A stretch of DNA of 64,000 nucleotides from Larix kaempferi (lineage: Eukaryota > Streptophyta > Pinopsida > Pinales > Pinaceae). The notes under the pieces were generated by a model, which had not been told where the DNA came from, made no database searches, and saw only the letters and a program-made list of their open reading frames with translations. The stretch covers positions 16,328,501 to 16,392,500 of the forward strand of contig BSBM01000600.1 in the NCBI GenBank assembly GCA_027924585.1. The letters run 5' to 3'. Of the stretch, positions 34,420 to 45,213 are shown one piece after another. The stretch's first letter is position 1, and each line of letters begins with the position of its first letter. The translations under genes were made by a program, and so were the position numbers.

Positions 34420-35133
34420 TGTTCGGATATCCACATCATCTTTTTCAAGATATTGCATGCAATTAGGGTTTGCATGCACTTTGCATGCATCCCAGTCACC
34501 AGGTTGATGCCTCCAGCACCTTAGCCACCTTATTCTAGCACCTAGGAGCCACTTACTTCAGAGTTTTAGCCCTCCTTGTCAAGAATGCGCCCACTTCTCA
34601 CCTACTGCTAGAGAAGGGCGCACTTCTTCACCTACCACTGTAGTTCCACTTCAGTTACACTCAATTAGCTCTGATTCTCCCTGATTTGAGGCTAGTTTCA
34701 CTCCCGACTGACTGTTTCACTCCGTTGGACCTCCAGATTGACTAGATGACTTGTTCTGACTTCAGTTAGCCTCCCATGCGCCCTCCACTGAGCCCACTTC
34801 CCTATATCAGTGCTACACACTTCAGTTACACATGTTACACTCAGTTAGACTCAGATTGACACCTGGATGACTGGTTCTTGTGCATTGATGACCACCACTG
34901 ATTGATGATGAGGACTCCTAGTTGGAGTCAAGCTACTCTATTCAGTGATTCGAATGACCTCCTTAGGCAATTCGAATTGCTCAGTCATTGGGACTGTATT
35001 GTATTGTAATTATTCACCCTTATTGGGATATTGAGCACTGTGCATGTTTTACACAATTTTACACCATATTTTCTATGTTCATCTGTTGTGATTGATTTAC
35101 TTGTTCATTAGATCTGCTGTGACTAATTTTACA
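34420..35133 (+). repeat. copia 3' LTR
   Basis: Begins TGTTCGGATATCC after the G-run and ends TTTTACA, matching 13506-14220. It is followed by GTTTG, the probable target duplicate. Confidence 0.95.
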
Positions 35134-36150
35134 GTTTGAAGAATTAAGCTGGAAGAATGGTATACATGTAAGCAAACTTAAGCCAGTTTGGAAGACTCCA
35201 TTGGAAATGGTTCAGAATTACATAACCTGTGAAGGTCGTTATGACAGGGTTCTTAGGTGTCAGTTACGATTTTTAATGCATCTCAACGGATATTTGAAGC
35301 TGAATTTTCCATATTATTTGTCTAAAAGTTTGCAAAAGATGATTGCTAGGGTTCATAGTCATCAAGAACACATTGCTCGTTCTCTTTTCCATCAAGGATT
35401 GAATAAATTGTTGATAGTCTTTCAGCTAAATAAGAAGGGACATACTTGGGACCATTTCCTCTCTGTGTCAGGGTTTGAAATAGAAAAACAAAAGCATTGT
35501 GAGGATAAGGGAAAAGGAAATAAGTCCAAGAGTTCAGGTAAGCAAACGAAGGGAGCAATGGAACCATCAAATGAACAGGGCAAAGAGCTTGCAAAGGAGT
35601 TTATTGTTGTGAATGATGAACTTTCAGAAGTATCTATTACCAGGACTGTTGTAAAAAGTATAATTTTAGAAGAAGTTTCAAAAATAGGGAAAGTTGAAAC
35701 CTTAAAGGCAAAAGACATGGAATCAAATTTAAAGCCCAGAACCAGATCTAGAAGCAAATTGGAAATGGAAATGAAACTGAAGAAGAGCAAGGTTATGATC
35801 ATAAAGATTCTTCTGGGGAGGAAAATGTGTGTCTTTTAGATCAGCACTATCTCATAACATAGCAGATTATGATGGAAATCCAAAGGTATAATGCTGGGCA
35901 GATACCAAAAGAACTTTGTTGGGACAAACAGAGAGTCACTGAGTATGAAATTAGTGAAAATTCAAAAATCTTAGAGGCTAATGAAACCCCTGTGCAAATG
36001 GAAAAAATAAAATGGCAGATCCTGACAAAGAAAAGGGCAGTACAATAGTGAAATGAATAACTGGAAGCTCGACTTCAAATTTTGGAAGAAGAAATATCTT
36101 CAGCTGACGGAAAAGATACTACTACTCTTTTGATGGAGCCATGTCATATT
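35134..36150 (+). pseudogene. 3' part of the ORF split by the copia element
   Basis: Resumes with FEELSWKNG directly after the copia 3' LTR. Frame 2 runs to 35839 (KPVWKTPLEMVQNYITCEGR, RCQLRFLMHLNGYLK, HIARSLFHQGLNKLL), becoming Lys/Ser/Glu-rich. A frameshift near 35815 lets a second frame continue (QHYLIT, EARLQILEEEISS) to about 36150. Together with 13298-13505 it forms one protein of at least 400 residues, with a globular N-terminus and a charged coiled-coil C-terminus. No enzyme motif is visible. It probably belonged to an older retrotransposon; identity unknown. Confidence 0.6.
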
Positions 36151-36853
36151 TAGATAAGCTTAAATGAATAGAATGTCTTCTAGACATGCAACTATTACTT
36201 AGAATAGAATAGTTGAATTATACAGCTGTCATCTTTTTAATGAATTAGTTATTGAAGAACATCCAAGTTTATTTTTTGTAATTAAAACTATCTATTTTTG
36301 GATATTCGGATCCTTAGAAAACGGATCACCAAATTGTTTTCAATATTAGATCTTTTGTATATAAGAAGACTATAAGGAAACATGAAAGAGGTTGGAACAA
36401 CATATGGAGATCAGATTCTTGTAACGAATTGCAGGCATGTATGCATCTTGTTTCTCTTAATATGAAATGGCTGCTTTGAAATGATTATGATCAAATGAGC
36501 CATGTTTTGCTTTAATAATTGAATTATATGTTATTCATGATTTTGTTCTATGTATGGTCTTATTCATCTATGCTAGAATTCTTATGATCCACATGGAATT
36601 ATCTTTAGATATCTGATGCAGAACCTGACTCATTTCTTTTATTAATTCATGCTCGTAGGATTTCATATTACTGTACTTTATAGTGATACATTTCATGCAC
36701 TTTAGTCTTCTATCCTAGCTTGATCTCTGTTATGTTTGCATACCTACCATCATTACTATAAAATAATATCCCTAGTTATCCTTTAACTACTATCAATATT
36801 TCTATAGGCTTGAACCTTAGTAGTCTAGGTCCAACTCTAGTGATAAAATCTTC
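36151..36853. other. Non-coding stretch, probably containing a decayed LTR
   Basis: AT-rich, no ORF. An LTR is expected just before the primer site at 36854, but its start is not evident and no second copy is found in the window. Confidence 0.4.
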
Positions 36854-36870
36854 TGGCGCCGCTGCCAGGG
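36854..36870 (+). other. Primer binding site, tRNA-Asp type
   Basis: TGGCGCCGCTGCCAGGG matches the common tRNA-Asp site TGGCGCCGTTGCCGGGG at 15 of 17 bases. Confidence 0.75.
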
Positions 36871-36996
36871 AATGGAGAAATGCAAGTACATCTTCCCTGG
36901 GTATTTTACATCTTTACATCTGATTTTGGAAGGTGAAGAAGATCAGTATAATTTGTTTGCAGACTACACATTCACCTTGTATTTCAGAAATTTACA

Positions 36997-38787
36997 GTGG
37001 CTTCAAGACAGATAGGGACTTGAGGAAATCCTTCATCTCCTCTGCACTCAAGGGTTTCTGATCCAGAAAGGATTCTAAGAGAAGCTAGAAAAAAGAAGAT
37101 TGATATCCCATCATCCAGTAACCCTCGGTATTCTTCAGCTACAACCATACCGTATGATTTGTTGGATACTCAAGAAGAAAGAAAGTCAGATTTATCTATC
37201 TTTATTCCTAAATTTGAATATTTTAATCCTACTCAGGTTGATGATTTTGAAGTTTATTCAAATCCTCTAACTTTTGAACATAAACATATACCAGGAGAAA
37301 CCTTCACCTTAAAATATTTTTCAGCACCTTACATACCTCTCACTAGCAGAATTCTTATTGGCCAATTGAAAATTGAAGTGCCATCTCCTCCACACACCAA
37401 GCCACCATCTCCACAAAATCAGCCATCTTCTTCACAGATTTTAGTATCCAATCCACCAAATATGGCTAGTCAACCTCTAGATAGGATGGCTACTATGGTA
37501 GCAGCTAGATATGCCCCTCTAGTATTGCCTCGGCCTTTAAATGCTCTCCCAGGTGGAGACTATCAGAAATATCTCCCGAGATTCAATGGCGAGGGAGGTG
37601 TTACAGCAAAGGAGCATTGGAATACATACCTCATTTATGCTGACAATCATAATTTTGAAAATCAGGATGTGTGGATGATGGTTTTTTATCAAAGTCTAGA
37701 TGGTGAAGTAAGAAAATGGTTTAGAGAACTGCCACCAAATTCTATAGATGGTATTGATGCTTTAGAAGAATTGTTCATGAAACAATGGGGAGATACGAAA
37801 GGTTACCTGTATTATGTCACATAGTTTGGGGCACTGAAAAGAAAGAAAGATGAGGCTGTTGGAGACTTTTCTAAACGTTTCAATAGGATGTACGGTAGGA
37901 TACCAACTGATATAAAACCTACTGAAGCCTCAGCAAAGTTAACTTATGCAAATGCCTTTGATCATGCGTTTTCTTTATGGTTAAGAGAAAGAAGATCTTT
38001 ATCTCTCTTGAATATGCAGGAAGCAGCCTTAGAGGTTGAATCCAACATACTTGCTTCAAATAAACTTAAAGAAGAGGCAGAGTGTCAAATGCTTGATAGA
38101 AAGGGAAAAAAGGAAATGATTCCATCTAATTCTGCAGGAAGGGCCTCAGATAGTAAGATGGATGAAATGAATAAAATAATCAAAAATCTATCTGCAAAGA
38201 TTAGTAGGTTGGAAACAGAAAATAGAAGTCAAAGTAGGCCTGCTTAGGAAAATGATAATAGAAACCCAAATCAGTTTAGATGACCTTTTCCCCCTAGGTT
38301 TATTCCAAGAGAAAGAAGGAATAATGATATTCACAGGGAGAGAAGAGACAATGAAGATCAAAGGGTACAACCACCTTTCCAAAATAATTTGATAAGGGAT
38401 GACGAGTCTTATGAAATAGATGAAGGATAAGTTGAATATTTAGAACTTGACATTAATCAATTTGATGATTTTTCTTCTTCTAATTTTTTAACTAAGGCTG
38501 ATTATCATGGTACAAAGATGGCAGATTATTTTGAGACAGATTGTTTTGAGCAGGAATCAAAAATTTATCAAGAAGCACATCAGAATTCATATGGTCTCAG
38601 GTCAGGATTGAAGCAAGCAACAATTGGCAAAAAGAAGGTAAGAACTGTTCCTACTAAAGTGAGTTTGTCTTTTGAGAAAAATCTAGAGACACAAAAGGAT
38701 AAGAGTAGAGTCACAGAAACAGAAGAGTTAGGCAGACTGGTTAGAATACCAATAGGAAGCACTCCTAAAAATAAAAAGACTCACTAA
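36997..38787 (+). pseudogene. gag: Ty3-type Gag, degenerate
   Basis: All segments are in frame 1. The likely start codon is GTG at 36997 (ATG decayed; next residues ASRQIGT). The Gag core lies at 37530-38060: LPRFNGEGGVTAKEHWNTY, VWMMVFYQSLDGEVRKWF, ALEELFMKQWG, FGALKRKKDEAVGDFSKRFN, matching the retrotransposon Gag family. A coiled segment (NKIIKNLSAKISRLETENRS) and a basic Arg-rich tail follow. Stops at 37822 (CAG to TAG), about 38281 (CGA to TGA) and about 38428 (CAA to TAA) all fit C-to-T changes. No zinc knuckle was seen. Confidence 0.85.
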
Positions 38788-39722
38788 CCTATGGGGTATT
38801 GGAGCATGCAAACGCCTAACTAAAATATGGAAGCTCATGCAAATTGTATCCCCTACAGGGTGATGAAATATGCAGTCATACAATACAAAATGGAGAACCA
38901 AATGGCTAAGGGATATCTCTGTATCGAGAGGGATCCTGGGTAAAAGAGCCCTAGAAGAATGGCTACTAGGATACCACATTCATGGTACATCTGGAAAGGT
39001 GTCCCACGAATTTAGTTATTTGGTCTTTGCACACCCGATATGGGGGCTAGCATGCACGATGAGAAAAACGAGTTGGTGTCCTTCAGTGCAGAGTGGAGAG
39101 AAGAATTCCACTCAAACTTCTAGAACAAATCTTTCCACTTTCCCTCCTAAGGGAGAGGCCCTCCAGCAAATTGGAGTCAATCGTACCAATAACTACTAGG
39201 GGATTTTGGATCCCTAAAAGACAACAACTATGTTTCAAATGTATATGAAAAAGGGGGTGTTGTTTGCATGTCTATCCCCAATGTGCTAACCTAAATACTA
39301 AATTATTTTTGGTCCTCAAGTGAGGTTAAGATTTATTGAGTTAAGGTTAATTTTAAGGCTTCGATGGCGACATGAACCAAGCGATAGTTTGATTTAGGGA
39401 GTGATTGTGTGCACTGGTGGTGTGTAAAATGGCTAAGAAATTAAAAGCTTAACATAAATGAACAACTTCCAATACTAAGTCAAAACATTTTTTTTTAAAC
39501 ATCATTTCAAATTAGAAAGGCTACAACTAAGCATTTATCATTCAAAGCATAAAAATGTTTGAGTTTTCAACAAGCACTCGCTAAAACAGTAAATATGCGG
39601 TCAAAAAGAATCTTTAACAGAACTAAAGAAGCAACAAATACTAAAAAATAAGGCTTTTATTCGTTGCAAGAAATGAAAAAGATGAACATAAAAACCACTA
39701 CAGCAAGCAAATGATCACAAGC

Positions 39723-39746
39723 AATAATAATAATAATAATAATAAC
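39723..39746 (+). repeat. (AAT)n microsatellite
   Basis: About eight AAT units within the minus-strand Tat-like leader. Confidence 0.9.
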
Positions 39747-40182
39747 TATTGCTTACACTTTTTTTATTTTTTTATTTTATATTTTATATTTATTTTTATT
39801 TAAAAAAAGGGTGGGCGAAACCAAGATGTATTTCTATATTTTTTTATGCAGAATTTCCAAAAAAAAATTACATATTTTAATTCCCCTCAAAAAAATACAT
39901 GGTTTGAAAAAAAATTACGCAAATCTGACTCCGAGAGGCAAAACTATCTTAGTTTAAAAATTTACCATTTTCAACGATTTTTTGGATGGACATAAATATT
40001 GCAGAGAGGATATATGGAAAAAACAAAGGCTTAGCTTGATCAACAAGGGTAGAATCAGGCTGGTTTTAGGACTCTAATCACTCAAGCAGCAACAATAAAA
40101 CTCAATCAATGGCTGGAAAGGCTGGACAAGCACAACCAGAGAACAATAGAGATAGTCCCCTGTATGGTCGCCAAAAACTATT

Positions 40183-40202
40183 GCTGGTGTTTTCACACCA
40201 GC
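40183..40202. repeat. Perfect hairpin near the LTR/PBS junction
   Basis: GCTGGTGT-TTTC-ACACCAGC, an 8-bp stem with a 4-base loop, ten bases from the primer-site-like sequence. Confidence 0.7.
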
Positions 40203-41062
40203 ACATGCAATGATGCACCTACTAAGGGTTGTTCTAAACTTAGTAGAGTCTCAATGGAAAAGAAAATAAACATAACAAAAATTAAACAACTAAATTGATC
40301 AAACATGCAAACTATTAAAATAAATCTAAATTAATCTTTTTTTCACTTTTTATCAAGCAAACATATAGAAACATCTTTTAAAGAATGAGGAATGCTCTTT
40401 CATTATTAAAAATGGCATTTACAAGGTTTTAATATCACCTTTGAGTTACAGTAGGAGAGGCCCTTGTAGCTATCCGAGGGAGGGTTTGCTTGGTCTCCTT
40501 GCAGTCCATGGTTCTTCGGCCACGTGTCACGTAGACAATATCCAGAAGGTTGAGAATGGAACACAAAGGGAGTTCTGGTCTTAGGTAGATTTCATAGAGT
40601 AACGGCTTGAGAAATGTATGGATAATGGGTGTTGAGTGATGGACCTTTATGGTTCATTTATAGGCACGATGGATAGATATAGGATAAGGATAAGGCTTTG
40701 ATTTTTTATTTTTTACTTTTGGCTTTTGATTTTTTAATTTTTGGCATTTGCCTTTTTTAATTTTTGGCTTTATCCTTTGATTTTGAGCCTTTCACTTTTT
40801 TTATCATTTTTTTCCAATTTGGGATATCATAGGTGTCATGCCAAGTTTATTCTTTTTGTTGATAAAAATGAGAAACATCCAAAAAACATGTCAGGGTGTA
40901 AGTTGCTCATTTTTTAGTTAATTAAGCAAATTAATTTTGTAAAATGACACTTTTATGTGAGACTTTGGTTTTTTGGTTTTACCACGATAAAAATAGTGGA
41001 AATAGGATGTGGTAATGATGTATAAGTGTGATGGGGATAATGAAGTTAGGAGAACAAAAGTT

Positions 41063-42600
41063 AGGTGTTAAAAAGAAGCATTGGAGAATGTGGCGTACAA
41101 GCAGGAATAAATGCATATGATCATGTAGGAGAAGTTAGCTGCATTGTGTCAAGTTTTGGAAGCAATACAAATAACACCAAGTAGATCATAGGAAGAACAT
41201 ATAGAGAGTAGAGGACCAAGGAAAATGGTATCTCATCCCTCAACAACATAAACCGCGCGAAGAAGTTTGAAGATAGCTTCGGGAGCTTTGGAGTTCCCTA
41301 TAGAGGAATTGCAAGAGAGCACACTGACGGTAAGTTCAATTGAGTTAGTCTTATCATAAATAACAATATATGTGTTGCATACTTTTCAAATAGGTGTGGC
41401 GTAGGAAATCCTGTTGCATGCATTCTTGAAATAAATAGAGTGGACCAAAGCAACTATAGCTAAGGAAGTACTGCAAGAGGAAAATATTAAGCTATGCAAG
41501 GAGAGAGAAGAGGTTGTGAAGGAGTTTGAGAGATTGAGGAAGGAAGTGGATGAAATCTGCAGAAATTTGCGAAAAGTATTGATGTAGGTAGATATTCTAG
41601 TGGGAGAGAAGGTGACCAAGATATGTGAATCTATTCAAGGCTTCTGTGCAAATATTATGAAATTGGAAGAAAGGACGATGTCAAGTACTCCACTAGAGGA
41701 GAGAAAACAAAGGGAGCAAACAACCAGTGCAACAACAACAAACATTAGGACATTGGAATAAAAGTGTGCACATATGTATGAGGAAAGCACACAAATATGG
41801 ATGTAGATCATTGAGGATGTTGAGTTGAAGGATATAGAATAGAAAGTGCAGGCTGCACATTCAAAGGCAAAACACCTAAAGGACACAATGATCACTCTCC
41901 TAGTAGAAGAGCATATGGTCGCACTGGTGGAACATATGAAGCAGTTGATGGGAGTTAATCAACTAAGAGCCCAACAATAGGACATTGTGCAAAATTTATA
42001 TCCATTGCAAGAGGAAACGTATAGAGTGACAGAGGAACTGGATGCGGTACAAGCCAGTGTTAAGCACACCATACAAGTCACGGAGGAGAAACTATAGGCA
42101 CCTTTGATAGCATAGATAATAGATGGAATTGTTGAATAGGAAGCAAAATAAAAGGAACATGTTGCAACTACAAAGGAAACACTGCAGAAGTTGATGTAGA
42201 TGGTGAAGGAAGTGCAACAAAAGAGTTGAAGTGACTTGGGATAGAAAGCACATGTGGCGATGATGGGGAAAATCGGAGAAGAAGATTTCAAAATGATGGA
42301 AAATCTATATAAAATCTCGACCAAGTGCAAGCAGATCATGATGAGGAAGGTTGAGGTAACTGGTTATAAGAGTAAAAGCATACCAATGGATGGGGCAGTT
42401 AAGTTGTTGGGTAGACGATGCAGATATGTAGAGCTAAAGAGAAAGTCTGGAGCATAGAGTGAGAAAAAAAGGTTGACGCTATAGAAATTAAAGTCACCTA
42501 AAGCTGAAAGATCAGGTAGCTGAAACACAGAGAGGCATGGAATCACCAAAAGGAGGAGTAACAATGTTGCGATAAACCTAATGAGTAGTGTTGAGTGATG
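41063..42600 (+). pseudogene. Degenerate coiled-coil ORF related to the accessory ORF at 7.7-10.3 kb
   Basis: Frame 2 is coding-like throughout with no frameshift but about 22 stops, of which I count about 14 TAG, 6 TAA and 2 TGA. The stops fall where Gln suits the heptad pattern. Residues are dominated by Glu, Lys, Gln and Leu (EEVVKEFERLRKEVDEICRN, HSKAKHLKDTM, VTEELDAVQASVKHT). The block IWMQIIEDVE (with TAG read as Gln) followed by LKDTM aligns with FWG-IVQDEQ and LKTVM in the minus-strand accessory ORF near 7.9-8.0 kb. Long antisense ORFs here are shadows. Function unknown. Confidence 0.5.
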
Positions 42601-43489
42601 GGTGGAATTCTACTCATATCAATGATCACAACAACACATCTAGACTCAGGTCAGCCTTTGGTTCGAAAGGTGTTATGCAGTAGGGGGTAAACTACTAAAT
42701 CGAGAATATTGGTCAAATTTTGAGTACTTGGTAGAGTATGTGTAGCAATTGAAGTTGCTCAGGATGAGAGACATGTGAGTGTCAGGGGCCTATTGAAGCA
42801 AGTTTTGGACTAGTTTTGGGAGTAGTGCACTGGAAGTGGAGCGTGTGACAAGTCAGCCGAAGGATCAAAGCACACAAAAGGCATAAGTTAGTTAGAAGTA
42901 GTTGGGAACTTGTGTCCACTTCATAATGGGATCAACGTATTCTGAAATGTATAAATATGTAAGAGATATTTGGGTTAAGGGTTGGATTTTAAGGGAGATA
43001 ATAGTTTGGTTTTTGTTTGAGTTGTTATTGCTCTTATGCTATGTAATGTTGGGGTATTCTTTGGTTTGTGACAAAGATATGATGTGCGCCGTGCAGGCTT
43101 TGTAAGACTGTTTCAGAATATACTAATGTGAAGTGAGCTTGTTTGGATCATGTCTCTCTTGTGTTTGATGTAATGGATGCTTTATTTATTGTGCACATGG
43201 AGGCTCTGTTTCTATTATTGCTTTGAATGTGTTATCTTTTATTCTACATATGTTTTCTATTTTTGCACATAAGATGAATGAATGGTAATATGAATATAAT
43301 GAATACCTTCTCCCCTTCAACACTATGGAATCTTGGTTCTTGTAGTCCCCGTAGATGCCTTGGGTGAGACTTCATTTGTTCAGAGGTGATGTTGAAAGGG
43401 TCAATATCTATGGTTTTGTTGGTGAGTTTATATTGTGACTTAGGTCTACCCACTGTGCACCAACACAAGGGGAGTCGATGGCAGGGACT
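42601..43489. other. No gene recognised
   Basis: Ordinary mixed-composition DNA with short chance ORFs only. It leads into the satellite array. Confidence 0.4.
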
Positions 43490-44266
43490 GCTAGCGTGAA
43501 GGGGGAGGGTGATTAGTGGAGATAGAGAGAGGGGGATTCTTTCTCGTAACAACAAATAATTATAGACATTCATTTAACACGAATGAATGACTGTCATTTT
43601 GGATGGGAATCAAAATGATTAGTCTTGTTGATTCTTTACGGGTTTTTCGAGTGAAGTAGGGGTTAGGTTGAGAGAGGAGGTGGGGTTAGTGGCAGCGGGA
43701 GGAGATGGAGGGTTTGTTATTTGTAGGGGGAAGGGGGATTAGGAGAGATAGAGAGAGATGGGAATTCTCTCTCATAATAACAAATAACGACTGACATTTG
43801 TTGAAAACGAGCGAATGAACACCATTTTGGAGAGGAATAGGGATGATCAATCTTGTCGAATATTTATGGGCTTGTCTAGTAAATATTTAGGGGATGATAT
43901 TTATGGGTTAGGTTGATAAAGGATGGGGCGTTAGTGGCAGGGGTAGGAGATGTAGGGTTTGTTAGTGGTAGGGGGGGAGGGGATTAAGAGAGATAGAGAG
44001 AGAGGGTAATTCTCTATCATAATAACAAATAATGAAATAAATTTATTTAACATGAAATAATGGATACCATTTTGGATGGGAATAAGAATGATCGGTCTTG
44101 TCAAACATTTACTGGCTTGCCTAGTATAGATTTACGGGTTAGGTTGATAGAGCAGGGGGGTTAGTGGCAGGTGGAGGATATGGGGGGTGTTTAGTGGTAG
44201 GGTGGGAGGGGGATTAGAAGAGATCATGAGAGAGGGGAATTCTCTCTCATAATAACTCATAATGAC
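43490..44266 (+). repeat. Tandem satellite, about 230-bp unit, left part
   Basis: The landmarks AACAAATAAT, AATGACTGTCATTTTGGA, GGGTTAGGTTGAGAGAGGA and GATAGAGAGAG recur at 43553, 43781, 44026 and 44256, spaced 228, 245 and about 230 bases apart. Units are about 80% alike by eye. The array is interrupted at 44267 by an LTR element and resumes at 54038. Confidence 0.8.
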
Positions 44267-45192
44267 TGTTACAACGTAATTTTCCACCTTGTGAGTATCG
44301 GCATTCTTTGGCCTGCAAGATCCATTTCATTGACTCAGATCCACTTTATATCCTTCAGACACTATTTTTCCCTATTTTTTCCCCTGTACGCTAGCTGCAT
44401 CATTATAGTGGGCGTACCCGCGAGTTGCATCACTATAGCCCGCGGGTAGCATGTAAAATGGTAAAAATCACTAGTTTATTACTTTTTACTCCCAAAAAGC
44501 GGTTATTGGGTGACCTTTGACCCTCCATATGCCCAAGAAAGGCCTCAATGTGTCCTTTCACTTACCTTTGAGAGGACTATGTATTGAACACATATGGCTT
44601 ATGGACAGGAGGAGAAAGAAGAGCAAGAGAACTCTAGTGGATTTTTTCCCTATCTTGAGTCTACACTCATTGATCCTTGTAGTTGTGAACCATTATGTTC
44701 ACCTTCCAAACTCCTTTCATAGTTTGAGTTTTCCATTCATGGAGGATTGAAGTGGTGGAGGCACAAGTGGATTGATCCAGATCTTGGTTAAGATTGGTTG
44801 CCGGAAAGAGGTCGTATCACATTGTACTTCTTCTTGTTTATTAATAGAAATACTCATATTCTTGTCCATTAATGTTGTAAATGTTGTTTATTCTAGATTG
44901 GGTTGCATTTGCTTATAATATCATGGACCATAGCTATTGATGATGTTAATGTTGTTTATATATATTATGTACTTGTCGTATATTGGCTGTTAAGACTAAT
45001 TTGTAGATTCAAGTGCACAGATCAAAAGCTCGAACGGGGATCTACATCAAACGTTTGGATTGAGGCTGGTTATATTCTTCATTATCTTAGCATTTTCATT
45101 TATATAGCATAATACTAAGAATAGAGTTAATTTCTGGTAGTCAGCTGTCTGTTGTGGTCTACCCCAAGCCATAGTGAGTTTTCTCCAATATA
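44267..45192 (+). repeat. 5' LTR of the Gag-protease element
   Basis: Starts TGTTACAACGTAATTTTCC and ends CCAATATA (terminal CA mutated to TA; the 3' copy ends CCAATACA). Contains CG-rich repeats GTACCCGCG and CCCGCGGGTAGC near 44410-44450. Confidence 0.92.
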
Positions 45193-45196
45193 GAAA

Positions 45197-45213
45197 TGGC
45201 GACTCCATTGGGG
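45197..45213 (+). other. Primer binding site, tRNA-Arg
   Basis: TGGCGACTCCATTGGGG, four bases after the LTR. It matches the tRNA-Arg complement at 16 of 17 bases, with the same spacing as the first Tat element. Confidence 0.85.

Larger units (their letters stand above)
13506..35133 (+). mobile_element. Ty1/copia LTR retrotransposon, carrying a nested Tat element
   Basis: LTRs of 715 bp (13506-14220) and 714 bp (34420-35133) flank a primer site, one gag-pol frame, and a purine tract. The flanks are GTTTT (13501-13505) and GTTTG (35134-35138), a 4/5 target duplication. Pol order PR-INT-RT-RH defines Ty1/copia. The Tat element 18630-34186 sits inside the RNase H end of pol. Excluding that insert the copia is about 6.1 kb. 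By eye I count about 36 differences between its LTRs (about 5%). Confidence 0.92.
36854..39257 (+). mobile_element. Ty3-type gag-only retrotransposon remnant
   Basis: A tRNA-Asp-type primer site is followed by a Gag frame (36997-38787) and short decayed coding text. A purine run GAAAAAGGGGG at 39247-39257 ends the segment. No RT or integrase is present. The right boundary meets the minus-strand Tat-like leader. Confidence 0.6.
39258..41055 (-). mobile_element. 5' end of a Tat-like element on the minus strand (LTR, PBS, leader)
   Basis: Leader text at 39270-39360, read on the minus strand (TTAACCTCACTTGAGGA, TTTAGGTTAGCACATTGGGG), matches the Tat leader at 20640-20735. A primer-site-like TGGCGACCATACAGGGGA lies at 40156-40173. 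TATAAATG at 40657 and an AATAATGAAAG-type signal near 40400 are placed as in an LTR. A possible LTR end is AGAACA near 41055. No gag follows; the element is cut off at 39258. Confidence 0.45.

Noticed and set aside
41328-41392. 65-bp intron with GTAAGT donor in the coiled-coil ORF
   Set aside because: The unspliced frame is coding-like across it; removing 65 bases would shift frame.
41386-42564. Minus-strand Ser/Phe-rich ORFs
   Set aside because: Shadows of the plus-strand Lys/Glu-rich coiled coil.
42902-43105. 67-residue ORF with hydrophobic residues
   Set aside because: Isolated, no neighbour or motif support; chance ORF.
43490-44266. CRISPR-like repeat array
   Set aside because: Units are long, contiguous and diverged, with no short repeat/spacer pattern, and the context is a plant genome.
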